Of a stretch of 64,000 bases of DNA, positions 1 to 10,649 are shown piece by piece (position 1 is the first letter of the stretch; each line of letters begins with the position of its first letter). The stretch spans positions 2,436,418-2,500,417 of the forward strand of contig PCDI01000004.1 of assembly GCA_002778195.1 (NCBI GenBank). The letters are read 5' to 3'. The notes beneath the pieces are model-generated. The model saw only the letters and a program-made list of their open reading frames with translations. It was not told the origin of the DNA and made no database searches. Source of the DNA: Raffaelea ambrosiae (lineage: Eukaryota; Ascomycota; Sordariomycetes; Ophiostomatales; Ophiostomataceae). Position numbers and translations under genes: made by a program.

Positions 1-115
1 GGGCAGTTTTCCCGGTAGGATGCTGCCTGCCTGGTGTGTGGCTCATTGTGCCACTCGAGCTGGAGCCCAGCGCGATGGAATGCTTTCCATGGATGGCCCT
101 GGAACATTGGGGGAG

Positions 116-156
116 AGAGGGAGAGGGAGAGGGAGCCTGAGAGGGAGAGGGAGCCT
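116..156. repeat. GA-rich tandem repeat
   Basis: Two near-identical copies of an approximately 18-base purine unit ending in GGGAGCCTG lie back to back in non-coding DNA. Confidence 0.7.
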
Positions 157-971
157 GTTTTTGTGCTGGAATGCTGTGTACTAGTCAACTCGGAGTCTCT
201 GGTTTACTGAACACTGAACACCGAGTGCTGGACACGGAAGAAGCTCTTGTATTTTTGGGTGGTCTGTGCTATGGGCGCCATCCACAATCGGGCTAAGCCC
301 AATTTCTATATTCGAGCAGTACTTTCGAGCCTACTTTGCTTCTCTGGCTTGCTCGGCAAGTCAACAGAACGGCGGGAAAACGTGCTGCTTTTTTTTATTG
401 AGCTCGGCTACAAGGAGAGACCTTTTTTCCTTCTTTCTTTCTTTGTTGCCCACCATGAAACCGGTCTGAGTTGCTGTGTCGTTGGCCCGTTTTCGCTTCG
501 CGGCCGTGCCGCCTTTTTCGTTTCCGGGATACCATCGGTTTTTTTTTTGTTTTTTGGTTTGTGCGTGTTTGCTTCTTCCTCTCTGTCTAGGTTTTACTTG
601 CTTTTTCCCCCTTCTTTCGACCCTCAGCTCAACTCTCTTTGCTTGCTTTGTTTTTGACGCGGAAGCTGGAGTCGGTCTGGAAAGCCGGAAGGGAGACAAG
701 ACGTTTTGGCGGAATGGTGCCGACGCGTCAGACATGCCAGCTCGCTTGCTGGCTTGCTTTTTTATTTGATTTTTCTTCCCAGATATCAGAAACCCCGCGT
801 GAGTGAGACGCAAGATTTCCTTCTTTTTTTAAAAATTTTTTATGCGGGCTTTTTTAGCACCTGTTTTGCGACCGGCTTGCGCTTCTGTGCGTTTTTGTTT
901 GTCTTTGCTTGCTTTTTTTTCCGTCTATTGAGGCCATGCGTCAAGCACTTACACGCCTCGCAGCTCCCCGT

Positions 972-1012
972 CCAAGATCTTTTCCAAGATCGCTTCCAAG
1001 ATCGCTTCCAAG
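972..1012. repeat. 12-base tandem repeat, three copies
   Basis: The unit CCAAGATCGCTT occurs three times (the first copy has TTTT in place of GCTT), followed by a partial copy. It lies in non-coding DNA. Confidence 0.75.
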
Positions 1013-1611
1013 GCCCAACCATGGACAAGGTTGTACGCATACAGGGTAACCCTACCACGCGATGATCCGTACTTCACATCATCGCTTGTCCGGTATGAGA
1101 ACGGGGATCTAGAGAACGGGGCCTGCCTGTCTTTTTTTCCCGTCTTTTGCTAGGAAGCAAATGGCCCTTAGCCGCAACCCACTTCTCTGCTAAGTGGAGT
1201 TGTTCGTTGGAATGTACCTATGAGACGTCCTCTTGGTTTGGATCCAAACGACTTTTTGCTACTTCTCCCACTGCTTCCCGCTCGCTCTTGTCTTGCGGCC
1301 CGCCCGGTCCTCTTCCTAGTGCACGAGCGAGCTGTAGCCAGCCCAATGCATGACCTGAACCGAGACCTCGGAACCATCTCCAACTTGAAAAACTCCAGCC
1401 CGAGGCCCGGAGTGCAGCCCCAGAGCCCAGAGCCCAGAGAGCCCGGCAGCAGAAAATATTGGAAAAAAAAAAAGAAAACCATCCCAGCTGTGTCCAGCTG
1501 AATGAGACAACGCATGTGTATGATCCGCAGGAAAATCACGGCCCATGCCTCGAGCCCCAAAGGGGCGTGCCTGCCCTATTACATTCCACGGCTTGTCGAT
1601 TCCGAGAAAAG

Positions 1612-1639
<28 letters not shown>
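1612..1639. repeat. Poly(A) run of 28
   Basis: An uninterrupted run of 28 A is followed by an A/T-rich stretch to about 1700. It could be a nucleosome-excluding promoter tract; no retroelement body is visible upstream of it. Confidence 0.8.
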
Positions 1640-1642
<3 letters not shown>

Positions 1643-2771
1643 AAAATTAACTACCCGCCCAAAAAATAACAAATAAAATAAAACCAAAAATAAAATCCAA
1701 CTTCAGATTTCAATAGGCTCGTCGTCTGTCTGTTTCCCCCAGTCCTGGACCCGCCATTGTATGGACAGTTGAACTACACAATCACTGCACTCCACACGCC
1801 ACACACCTTTTTTTTCCCTCGTCGGAGAACGAACACCCTCTGGGCAGTGCTAGTTGGGCTATGTATCTTACACGTAAGATGCTCGACCAGTACTTTGCAT
1901 GCACCCTTTACCCTTTCCGCTTTTTCTCTCCCAACACCACCACACAACAAAGACGCCGTATTGGCGGAGAGAAAGGCAGAAAGAGAGAGACAAGGCGTGG
2001 CATGTTCCCTGCAGGTATTACGAGCTGCGCATACATGTACGAGCACGCGGATTCGGATTGTGAACGCCCCCTCGTGGAGGCAGTCCCAATCCAGACCGTC
2101 TAGGCCGTTGGACGCACCCCCTTTGAGAGCTCCAAATATCCAGTCAAACCCCCCCTTCCTCCACCAACTGCGCAGGAAAGCTACTGCTGTTGGTTCGGGG
2201 TCGGTGTTCACGATGTGGAGGGAAAGAAACAATAAACAAGGCATTCTTCTTCTATCTCAAGTTTCACGGATTTCACAGGTACTTCCAGTTGGCAAGCCCT
2301 CTTCCTTGTTTTCTCCTTCCCCATTTGTCCTTGCGTTTCGGTAAAATGAGAATACTTGGAAGGGCATGGAGGACAAGCGGCAAGAGGGAGGCTAGGAAGG
2401 AGATATCCTGCTTTTGCTTCGACTAGCTACCTGTGCTGCGAGACTAAATCTGCTTCCACATCTCGACTGGCATGTCCGGTGTAAAGAAGAGGAGGGGGGG
2501 GGGGCGTGGGCCGTGAGACGGCAAGAGTCAGAGGAGAGTGAGAATCTTGGGAGCAACTCTGCCACTCTCTTGTCCTGTCTCGCTCCCTTTTTTTTTTGTT
2601 TTGGATTGCCGACCAGTCTACACCGTTCGCTGCCTCCCAACCGGAGGGCTCCTTTCTTGCCGAGGACTACTAGCTATTTCTCTCACTTCCCCATGCTGTC
2701 TCTCTTTTGGCGTTGACCTCCTTGCCTGCAGTCATGCTCATGCTCATGGCCATATCAGATTCATGTTCGTG

Positions 2772-2792
2772 TTTCTTTCTTTCTTTCTTTCT
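2772..2792. repeat. TTTC microsatellite
   Basis: About five TTTC units lie inside the long pyrimidine tract upstream of the first gene. Confidence 0.7.
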
Positions 2793-3393
2793 TTTTTCCT
2801 TCTTTTTCCCAACCAGGCGGGGCCTGTTCCTATCAACACGCCCTCCAATAAACCACGCCCTCTTTCTTCACACACTCACCCCCCTCCTCCTCCCGTCTCA
2901 TCACTTAGGCTTTGTCTGATATCGACCTCTCCGAGATTCACCCTCCCTTTCTCTTTCCTACTCTCTTTGAGACCCAGTCCCTGGCTGGATTCGTCCGCAT
3001 ACAAGAAGGCAAGCCGCCGCCCTCCATTCCTTGACCTCATTGTTTGAAGGCGTGCTTTTCATCTGAACACTTCGCCTCCTAAGACCATTCCATTGTCCCT
3101 AGTGTGATCGACTTAGCCTTAGAGGTGAATCCTTCTCGTTCCTGTTGTACACGGGCACTTTTGTGTGTTTATTGTCCCTAGCCTGGCACACCCCCCCTCC
3201 CTTCTACCCCATTGTGTGCCTTGTCACCCAGAAACGTTTGAGTCTCATTGTCTTCCCCTTTTGTTCCTGCTTTCTGCCCTCCATCTTGATCGTGTTAGTC
3301 TCTTGCACCACCGATCACCTCATACTGTCTGACAACGTTCTTCACACCCCTTTCCTTCTCTTTTCTTTTCTTTCTTCCCTCCACAAAGGAACC

Positions 3394-5331
3394 ATGGCTG
3401 CCAACTCGGCTCCTGGTGGCAATGATATGCCTGTCACCACAACCCCCACCCCAACCACAGCCTCTCCTACGATCCCCAGCATCTTGGACCACTACCCAGA
3501 ATATGCCTCCACCAGCAAGCTCGACGAGCTTCGCCGGACAGAGTATGGCTATCTCGACGAGCAGGACCACGTGTACCTTGACTACACCGGCGCCGGCTTA
3601 GCCTCCCGCTCCCAGCACCAGGCCCATGCCCAGCGGCACGCCGACATGGTGCTCGGCAACCCGCACTCGGCCAGCCCGACCAGCGAGGCCGCCACCGAGC
3701 TCGTCGAACAGGCCCGTCTGCGCGTGCTGCAGCACTTGCATGCTTCGCCGGACGAGTACGCCGTCATCTTCACACCCAACGCCACCGGTGCGGCGCGGCT
3801 CGTGGGCGAGGCCTACCGGTTCCGGCCGGACAGCCGGTTTGTCCTGACGGCTGACAACCACAACTCGCTCAATGGCATCCGCGAGTATGCCCGGCGGGCC
3901 GGCGCCAGCACGACCTATGTGTCCTGCACGCGGCCCGACCTGACCATCGACCCGGCCACCCTCAACGAGTGCCTGGTGCCCGCGCCGGCGACGGCCGCAC
4001 AAAAAAAGACGGCCAAAACAAGCGAGAACAAGAAGAGGAGCGGCGGCCTCTTCAGCTGGTTCTCCGCCTGCTTGGGGGGTGACCTGGATGATGATGATGA
4101 TGACCACCACGAAAAAGACGTTGACGACGACGACGACGACGACGAGGAGAAAAAATACACGCGGCTCAGCCAAGACTTCCGGCTGCCCGCGCACCACGCC
4201 GACGACCACCGCCACCACAGCGGCCTCTTTGCCTACCCGGCGCAGAGCAACTTTAGCGGCGCGCGGCACCCGCTGTCGTGGGTGCGCATTGCCCAGGCGC
4301 GCGGCTACGACGTGCTGCTGGACGCCGCCGCGTACCTGCCCACGGGCACGCTGGACCTGTCGGCCGTCCACCCGGACTTTGTGCTGATCAGCTGGTACAA
4401 GCTGTTTGGGTACCCGACCGGCGTGGGGTGTCTGGTGGCGCGCCGCGAGGCCCTCGCCCGGCTGGACCGGCCGTGGTTCGCCGGCGGCACCATCCGGGCG
4501 GTCAGCGTCGCGCTGGACTGGCACATGGCCGCGCACCGCGCGGAGGCGCAGTTCGAGGACGGCACCGTCAACTTCCAGGCCATCCCGGACGTGCAGGTCG
4601 GCCTGGACTGGCTCGACCGCGGCGTCGGCTGGCCGCTGCTGCAGACCCGCGTGCGCTGCCTGACCAACTTTTTTGTGGACCGGCTGCTGGCCCTGCGCCA
4701 CAGCAACGGCCGGCCCATGGTGGTCCTGTACGGCCCGCCGGCCGGGCCCAACCGCGGCAGCACGGTGACGTTCAACTTTGTCGATCCGCAGGGCGCGGTC
4801 GTGGACGAGCGCATCGTGTCGGCCGAGGCAGCCGCCGTCCGGATCTCGCTGCGCACGGGCTGCTTCTGCAACCCGGGTGCCGGCGAGACGGCGCTGGCGC
4901 TGACGCACGCGGAGCTCCGGGTGCTGCAGCACATGGCCCGGGTGACGCCGCCGGCGCCGGCGCCGAGCAGCGGCCCGCACGGCCACAGCAAGAGCAGCCC
5001 GAGTGCGTCTTCGGACGATGCCCTGTCCACCGCCTCGACCGAGCAGGGCTCGTCGACCGACTCGATGCACAAAGACATGAGCCACCACAACCACAGCCAC
5101 AGCAACAGAAACAGCAACAACAGCAGCGCCCTCAGCGGCACGACCGAAAAGGCGTCGTCCATGGCGACCTCTTTGCCCGAGGGCGCCAGCGTGCCCATTG
5201 CCGGCGCGGTGCGGGTGTCCTTTGGCGTGGCGTCCAACACGGCGGACGTGGAGCGGTTCTTTGTCTTTGCAGCCAACTACCGGAACCGCGTGGCCGACAA
5301 CTCGCATCTGCTGCCGCGGAGCGAGTGCTAA
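3394..5331 (+). CDS. Molybdenum cofactor sulfurase-like class V aminotransferase (no MOSC domain)
   Basis: One exon, 645 residues. The open frame runs upstream to 3145, but the ATG at 3394 sits behind a CT-rich leader in good context and begins a plausible N-terminus. The fold is a PLP-dependent class V aminotransferase/cysteine desulfurase of the N-terminal MOCOS type. The PLP lysine is K336 in SWYKLFGYPTG, and the RTGCFCNPG motif (C490 and C492) carries the candidate persulfide cysteine. In MOCOS this domain takes sulfur from cysteine to sulfurate the molybdenum cofactor of xanthine dehydrogenase and aldehyde oxidase. The C-terminal MOSC domain of true MOCOS is absent; the C-terminal part is Ser/His/Asn-rich instead. 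Two low-complexity insertions, Asp/Glu at about 4084-4152 and Ser/His/Asn at 4975-5150, interrupt the fold. It could be a stand-alone desulfurase with another acceptor. Confidence 0.85.
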   Translation: MAANSAPGGNDMPVTTTPTPTTASPTIPSILDHYPEYASTSKLDELRRTEYGYLDEQDHVYLDYTGAGLASRSQHQAHAQRHADMVLGNPHSASPTSEAATELVEQARLRVLQHLHASPDEYAVIFTPNATGAARLVGEAYRFRPDSRFVLTADNHNSLNGIREYARRAGASTTYVSCTRPDLTIDPATLNECLVPAPATAAQKKTAKTSENKKRSGGLFSWFSACLGGDLDDDDDDHHEKDVDDDDDDDEEKKYTRLSQDFRLPAHHADDHRHHSGLFAYPAQSNFSGARHPLSWVRIAQARGYDVLLDAAAYLPTGTLDLSAVHPDFVLISWYKLFGYPTGVGCLVARREALARLDRPWFAGGTIRAVSVALDWHMAAHRAEAQFEDGTVNFQAIPDVQVGLDWLDRGVGWPLLQTRVRCLTNFFVDRLLALRHSNGRPMVVLYGPPAGPNRGSTVTFNFVDPQGAVVDERIVSAEAAAVRISLRTGCFCNPGAGETALALTHAELRVLQHMARVTPPAPAPSSGPHGHSKSSPSASSDDALSTASTEQGSSTDSMHKDMSHHNHSHSNRNSNNSSALSGTTEKASSMATSLPEGASVPIAGAVRVSFGVASNTADVERFFVFAANYRNRVADNSHLLPRSEC

Positions 5332-6695
5332 GAAAAAAAACAAAAAAGAAAAAGACCAATACGTGTTTTTCAACTTTGGGAGTGACGGAGTCATGGTGGC
5401 TTATACGGGCGCTGTACAGGGAGTGAAATTGGGGGGGTTTTGTCCCTCTAGGATGATCCCTTTTTCTTTTGTTCCTTATTTTTTTTTTGTGTCCTTTCAC
5501 ATAATGAGGTGTTTGGAAGCATTCGTGTACAGTTAGTTTCCTATTTTGTATTTATTCTACATGTCTTCCGTGTCCCTTTCGGCATTGGGTGTTTGTTATG
5601 TTCAGAGCAAGAACCAAGGAAAGAGGTTCACGTCTTTACGAGATATAATTTTGAATCTTTGTTTAATAATAGCACTCCATTAGACTGGACTTGTTGTGTC
5701 TATTCTTGACGTGTGTCTTTCCTTTTTTTTTTGTTTCTTTTGATGTCTCTCCCTTTCTTTCCTTTTGAACGCCATCCACTCCACATGGCTCCTGTCAACC
5801 GGGACGGTTTCCATCTCAACCGGAAGCTGATGATCGCCGTCTACTCGATGGACCAGGTCTGCTTTCTTTTTTTTTTTTTTGGCCCCAACTTGTTTTCTTT
5901 TTGCGCCGTCTCCCTTCGTTTCTTTCTTCTTTGCTTTCCTTTTTGGATTTGTCTCTCTTCGGCGGCAGCAACCGGCCAAAGACATTGATCCAAGCGCCGC
6001 ATTCCTTCGCGTCTGCCCATATCTACGGCGGGTCGTATTCGGGATATGGTTTTTTTGTAGCCTCAGCGTTGCATTGATTCCCAAAGGGGGTCTCAGATGC
6101 CAGGCACGCAAGGGAGGCAAGCGACCGGAAAATTTGATGAGAGAGACATCCTCCCCCTGGCCCGTTGGCGGCGCAATGCGGCACGATGCCTTGGTTGAGG
6201 GGATGAGGGATGGGGGATGGGGGATGGGGGATGGGGAGATGCGCGCACTTTCTTCTCTTCCCCTTGCCAAGGGGGCAGCCCGTTTCTACGTTTTGCAAAT
6301 TGGGCTGTCTCAGCCCACCCCGAGAGGAGGGTGGGCGGCGGGTTACCAGGGCAGGCATCTGGAGCCAATCTGACCAACGAGCTTGGATCTGGCCCCAGGT
6401 CGTATGTTTCCTGCAGCAGAAGGCTGAAATGTTCACAGACGACAACCGGCAATCAAAGTAAACTCCTTGGTAGATTGCCTGTAATGGATTGCTGCAGTTC
6501 GCGAGAATATCATCGCATTCCATCGTGTTCTTCCTTGATAAGACCTTGCCATTCGTATCCAACCGAAACGCGGTTCGCCATGCCATATTGTACCTCTTTT
6601 TAGTTTTTTTTCGGGCCACCTCTTCCTCTCTTCGGGTTTCATCCATTCCGCATGAGTTTCGTCTGCGTTCGTCTGCGTTCGTCTCTCTTCGTCTC
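5332..6695. other. Intergenic region
   Basis: No convincing gene. It lies between the 3' ends of two convergent genes and holds T-rich tracts and one G-rich tandem repeat, listed separately. Confidence 0.6.
6198..6236. repeat. GATGGGGG tandem repeat with G-quadruplex potential
   Basis: Five or six copies of a 7-8 base GATGGGG(G) unit give at least four runs of four or five G separated by two or three bases, which meets the usual G-quadruplex pattern on the plus strand. Confidence 0.75.
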
Positions 6696-7322
6696 CTACG
6701 CCTTCTCGCCCTTCTCCTTGGCGAAGTCGGCCTCCGACACCAGCTTGCCCACCACCATGTACTTGTTCTCGAAGCGCTCCTCCCAGCCCTGCAGCGCCTC
6801 CTTCTCATCGTCGCCCAGGTCCTGCAGCGGGTCCAGCGGTCCGTCCAGGTCCTTGGTCAGCATGTCCTCGTCAAACGAGTGGAATGCCAGGCCGCGGCTG
6901 GCATCGCGGCCGGCAAAGTTCTGGTAGGGGCCGCCGGGGCCGTAAAAGTTGCGGCCGGCCGACACGTCAAACACCCGGCCGCGGACGGCGAGGTAGACGG
7001 GAGCATCGTTTTGGCCATTGAAGGGGAGCAGGGTGCGCGGCGTGTAGGTGCGGAAGACGGTGGCGGGCGGATCCTTGGGAAGGGTCGGCGCCTTGGCCGG
7101 GACGAGGGCGGCGTAGAGGGCATAGAGGATGATGACGAGGAGGAGGACATTGAGGGGGGTGAGGAAGGCCGTTCTGGAGAGATAAAAAAAAAAAAAAAAA
7201 AAACAGTCAGCCAGTGTCAATCTCTCTCCGAAGTCTTCGGTGTCAGGGATGACCTACACAGCATCCACAGTCTCGGTGTGCTTCTGGGCCTCCTGGGCCA
7301 TGCGTTGCTCGACGTAGTCCAT
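6696..7322 (-). CDS. Cytochrome b5-like haem-binding membrane protein (Dap1/PGRMC family)
   Basis: Two exons, 7258-7322 and 6696-7173, joined across a GTAGGT...CCAG intron containing a T-rich run; 180 residues. A short N-terminal segment is followed by one hydrophobic helix (residues about 25-45), then a cytochrome b5-like domain with the PVYLAVRGRVFDVSAG and NFYGPGGPY motifs typical of membrane-associated progesterone-receptor/Dap1 proteins. The tyrosine in the second motif corresponds to the family's axial haem ligand. Yeast Dap1 and human PGRMC1 support cytochrome P450 enzymes such as lanosterol 14-demethylase, so a role in ergosterol synthesis at the ER is the natural inference. The start ATG at 7322 is chosen because exon 1 then joins exon 2 in frame and gives a family-like N-terminus. 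Confidence 0.88.
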
Positions 7323-8721
7323 TGTGCGGTAGAAGCGGTGATGCTAGATGAGTCCGCTCGTGTGGGAGATCGGACAGCCAGCCGAAACTGGGGAGGCAAT
7401 GTTCACAAGCTCGTGAAGGCCGACGATGCCGACGAAGTCGAGTTTGTTGGGATCGCGGAAGATGCGTTGGGAGCACAGCGGAGAACAGGGAAAGAGTCTA
7501 CGGCGTACGAGACAAAAAATGAAAGGGAAAACGAAGAGTATTGGTTGTGAATGGAGAGTTGCGATCTCACCGGATGGGATGGCCGTTGCGCTGCTGATTC
7601 TGCCGTCTTCGGTGCGCTTCCCTCAAGAGTCCCCTTCTGTCGTTTCTGCTGCCGCGGTTTCCCCACCAAATGGCACCAAACGTGTTTGCAATCGTGTTCG
7701 GCAATGCGACAGGTGTTACAGTGTGTGTTTGCTGCTGTTTCCCCCACTTGTGAGTCCGAACACATGTCGGACAGTCCGTTTCAGCGTATCGACCCCGTTG
7801 TCTTCCGTTTGGGGGACGGAGTTCTGCGATGATCGAAACGGAGGAAAACGGAGAGGCTCAACTCGGACGGAAGCCATTTTGGCACCGTACCGGATACTGT
7901 ACATCAGTGGGTCTCGATCGGTCCGACATATGACAAAGCCGAATTGTTGGTCCCAGGCCCTGACAACCAACCAGTATTAGTGGCTCGTTCTCCAGTCAGC
8001 CTCTTCCTGTTTCACGCGACTGCCATATCTGTTACAGATACGCGTAGGTATGCACGAACACAGACGACAACAGACGGCATACAATGGGGGGGCACGCGGC
8101 GCAGAATGTCATGCAATTCTATGCATTGGAAACAAAGAAAATGCTTGGATCTAGCAGTAAATGGATGCTATCGTCTTAGCAAAAGGTTGTCTGCCCCTCC
8201 TCTCCCCTCCCTTCTTCCCCCCCTCTATCCAGTGTTGCAATCCTGCGGTCGACCCATGATGGAGCCAGCCTTGGCATCAGCTCCCACAAGCCAGACACAG
8301 AGGGGCCTTGCTTCAGCTGGCACTTGTCTAGTCGACTCGCGCAGCTGAAAGCGTCGGGATGTGCAGAGCAGCCAGTCCGCTGATTGGACTAGACGGCCTT
8401 CCAAGACTTTACAATGGGTCCTCGGGTGTCGCAGCGGCATGACTAAAAGTCTTGGTATTCTACTATTCGCACGTTTTTCTACATGGTGCATGTCAAGGGA
8501 CGCGTGGATGATATGTACATAGGCGGCTGGGGTTTGAAGTGGGATGAAGGAATGGGAATAAATATCTCTCAACAGAACGACGCAACTGGTCCAAAGATCG
8601 TGTGTCTTTTTTTTTTTTCTTTTTAGTTTCCTCATCTGCTCTTTCTCTCACTCTTCACTTCATCAATCATCGCCACGTCTCCCAAAGTCTCTTCGAGATC
8701 AAACCACCTTCAACCATCAAA
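7323..8721. other. Intergenic region between divergent genes
   Basis: No credible gene: the 184-residue plus-strand frame around 7426-7980 resembles no family I know and has no start or splice support. The last 150 bases include an A/T-rich patch near 8559 and a T-run near 8608 followed by CT-rich sequence, a plausible promoter for the gene at 8722. Confidence 0.55.
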
Positions 8722-9163
8722 ATGGACTCTCTTCTGAAGAACGCTGTTAGCGGTGCCCTCGGCGGCGGCAGCAGCAGCAACGAGAACAACAACAGCAACA
8801 ACAACGAGCAGAGCAACAACAACCAGAGCAGCAGCAGCGAGCAGAGCGGCAGCGGCCTGATGGGCCTGGTCAACAAGGCCACCAGCGGTGCCACTTCCAA
8901 GCAGGAGGAGGATGCTCTTGGAAAGGGTACGTTCCTTCCGGTCTTTTCGCCGAACTGACTCGTATATATGTCTTTGCATCAACACAGTTGTGCTGACTCC
9001 TCTGTTTGTAGGTATCGACTACGTCCAGGAGAAGTTCCTTGGCCAGGGCGACCAGAGCAAGGAGGGCGTCATGGACGAGGCCCAGGACGAGATGATCGAG
9101 GGCGTCATCCGCTCCGGCTACAAGACCGCCACCGGCAAGGACTTCTTCATCGCCAACAAATAG
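8722..9163 (+). CDS. Small Asn/Ser-rich conserved fungal protein
   Basis: Two exons, 8722-8926 and 9012-9163, with a GTACGT...GTAG intron; 118 residues. The N-terminal third is a Gly/Ser/Asn/Gln low-complexity tract. The C-terminal half is an ordered acidic segment (GIDYVQEKFLGQGDQSKEG onward, ending TGKDFFIANK). I recall similar small proteins from many filamentous ascomycetes, some annotated as DNA-damage- or stress-responsive, but no catalytic motif is visible and I assign no function. No signal peptide or membrane helix is seen, so a cytosolic location is likely. The intron restores a Gly codon across the join, which supports the model. Confidence 0.8.
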
Positions 9164-9713
9164 ATGTGACAAAACGTCTTGCATTCTCCCGACCAGCCAA
9201 ATACACACAAAAACAGGTCGGGACTTGCCATTTGCACGAGCGGTCTATCTGTGTCAGTTTTGTACCTTTGAAATCAATTAAATGAATAAATGAATCTGGA
9301 TATCCCAACCAAGTCTTTTGGAAGAGGGTTGAATCTCAACCTTAAACCTTAAAAACCTTAACAAAAATATTTGTGAATCTTTTGAGTATGTGGATCAGAG
9401 AATCTGTGATCCATTGTTACATTCCCTCGGCCCAAAGAACGTCTCCTGATTCCATGGTCGTCCCCTCCAGGTCATGGCGTGACCCTCTAACCTCTTTGTG
9501 GTTTGTTGAGAGTGTGTACGCGTACACCTAGCTAGTAAGCCCCAGCCCCAAGCTCGGAGCTATCTGGACCATCCGGCCCCATAGCTCTGATTAGACGTAT
9601 CTTTTATTGCTGTTATGCTCTTTATGCTCTTATGCTTGAACAAGACGAGCTTGGTTTTGGTTCCTTGTTCCTTTTTTTAGTCTAATCAGCCCCCAGCAAA
9701 AAAGGTCTTGTCT
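9164..9713. other. Convergent intergenic region
   Basis: Sequence between two convergent 3' ends. Apart from the possible poly(A) signal I see no gene or structured element. Confidence 0.6.
9285..9290 (+). terminator. Possible poly(A) signal AATAAA
   Basis: A consensus AATAAA lies 122 bases after the stop codon of the small Asn/Ser-rich protein, in A/T-rich sequence. Confidence 0.35.
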
Positions 9714-10214
9714 TCATAGATTGACATATTTGGTGTGGCTCCCTGTCGCCACCACTGAACCCTTAGCCGCTGCTTGGCCGGCTGCTGGAACAGTGCCGTC
9801 TTCCGCCGCCTCTGGTAGTGCCTTGCGGATCTCCATTGACGTGTACGCTAGGTTGCGGCCCACGCGCGTCACCCACGCCTCGATTTCCAGTTCGTCGCCC
9901 ACGCGGGCCGCCGACACGTAGCTGATGTGAATGTCCACGCTCACGCCTGTCGGCACGCGGCCCGTGCTGGCAATGGCCATGCCGCCCGACCAGTCAATGA
10001 GCGCTGCCGAGACAGCACCGTGGAGCGTGCCCTTGGAGTTGACGTGCACAGCAGCAATGGGCAAGCGGGCAACGATGCGGCCGTAGGACGCCTTGGCCAG
10101 GCGGATGTCGGCGAAAAAGATGTTGTAGATGGGCGAATTGGGCTGGATGGTCGCCCAGTGGGCCTGGACAGCTTCCAGGATCGCATTGTCGTTTTCAGAC
10201 GAAGAAGAAGCCAT
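9714..10214 (-). CDS. Hotdog-fold acyl-CoA thioesterase (PaaI / THEM2-like)
   Basis: Single exon, 166 residues. The segment GTLHGAVSAALIDWSGGMAI followed by a GVSVDIHISYVSAARVGDEL-type strand is the hallmark of the 4HBT/PaaI hotdog superfamily. These enzymes hydrolyse acyl-CoA thioesters as dimers or tetramers. Length matches fungal and animal acyl-CoA thioesterase 13 homologues. A non-conserved acidic N-terminus and an Ala/Glu-rich insertion near residues 135-150 are the only peculiarities. No organelle-targeting signal is obvious. Substrate chain length cannot be read from the sequence. The next gene on the same strand also belongs to a lipid-modifying family, which may be coincidental. Confidence 0.85.
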   Translation of the reverse strand: MASSSSENDNAILEAVQAHWATIQPNSPIYNIFFADIRLAKASYGRIVARLPIAAVHVNSKGTLHGAVSAALIDWSGGMAIASTGRVPTGVSVDIHISYVSAARVGDELEIEAWVTRVGRNLAYTSMEIRKALPEAAEDGTVPAAGQAAAKGSVVATGSHTKYVNL

Positions 10215-10649
10215 GGTTGTCGGGATGGAATGGGAAGGTTCAGATGGTCAACCTGTGTTTCTGGGCTTCTGGTGGCGACTCAGCGCAGGCTGGCCGAGTG
10301 AGTCCTTAAGGCGGGGTTGGGCGAAAAAAAAAAAAAAAAAATTCTGCCACCGAACATTCTCCGCTATTTCTCTGCTCGGAAGGCTTGCTCAACAGATTTG
10401 ACAAAGCTTATTTTTTTGAAGGCCGTGGTATGTCAGAAGTTTAATGGTAGAAGCATTTGCCCCAAGGACATGTATAAAAACGGAGAGCGGTTTCCTTTTT
10501 TTCTTTTTTCTTTTGCTATCACGCCTGCTTTTGGCATCTGTTTTGAGCGAAACACTTGATAACGACAACGCAACGCAAGAAAGAGTACACGTTTTTGTAT
10601 TACAACTACAGCGACAACACAGCTACAGTCACAATGCAAACACCGGCGA
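10215..10649. other. Intergenic region
   Basis: Holds an 18-base A run near 10323 and T-rich sequence near 10490-10520. It is upstream of the thioesterase and downstream of the hydroxylase gene, both on the minus strand; no gene seen. Confidence 0.6.

Larger units (their letters stand above)
1..3393. other. Gene-poor pyrimidine-rich region upstream of the first gene
   Basis: No open frame here looks like protein: the longer ones are translations of T- and C-rich DNA with runs of Phe, Leu and Ser. The stretch holds several simple repeats, listed separately. Its last 400 bases, CT-rich on the plus strand, probably form the promoter and leader of the gene that starts at 3394. A distant regulatory region or an unrecognised non-coding transcript cannot be excluded. 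Confidence 0.6.

Noticed and set aside
247..1065. Several overlapping open frames in the first kilobase
   Set aside because: Translations of pyrimidine-rich DNA; Phe/Leu/Ser runs without family, start context or splice support.
1612..1639. Retroelement poly(A) tail
   Set aside because: No element body, reverse transcriptase or target-site duplication is evident upstream.
3598..5394. 598-codon minus-strand open frame opposite the MOCOS-like gene
   Set aside because: Antisense shadow with Arg/Val/His-rich low-complexity translation; the sense strand has intact motifs.
7426..7980. 184-codon open frame in the 7.3-8.7 kb gap
   Set aside because: No domain, no codon bias like its neighbours, no splice or leader support.
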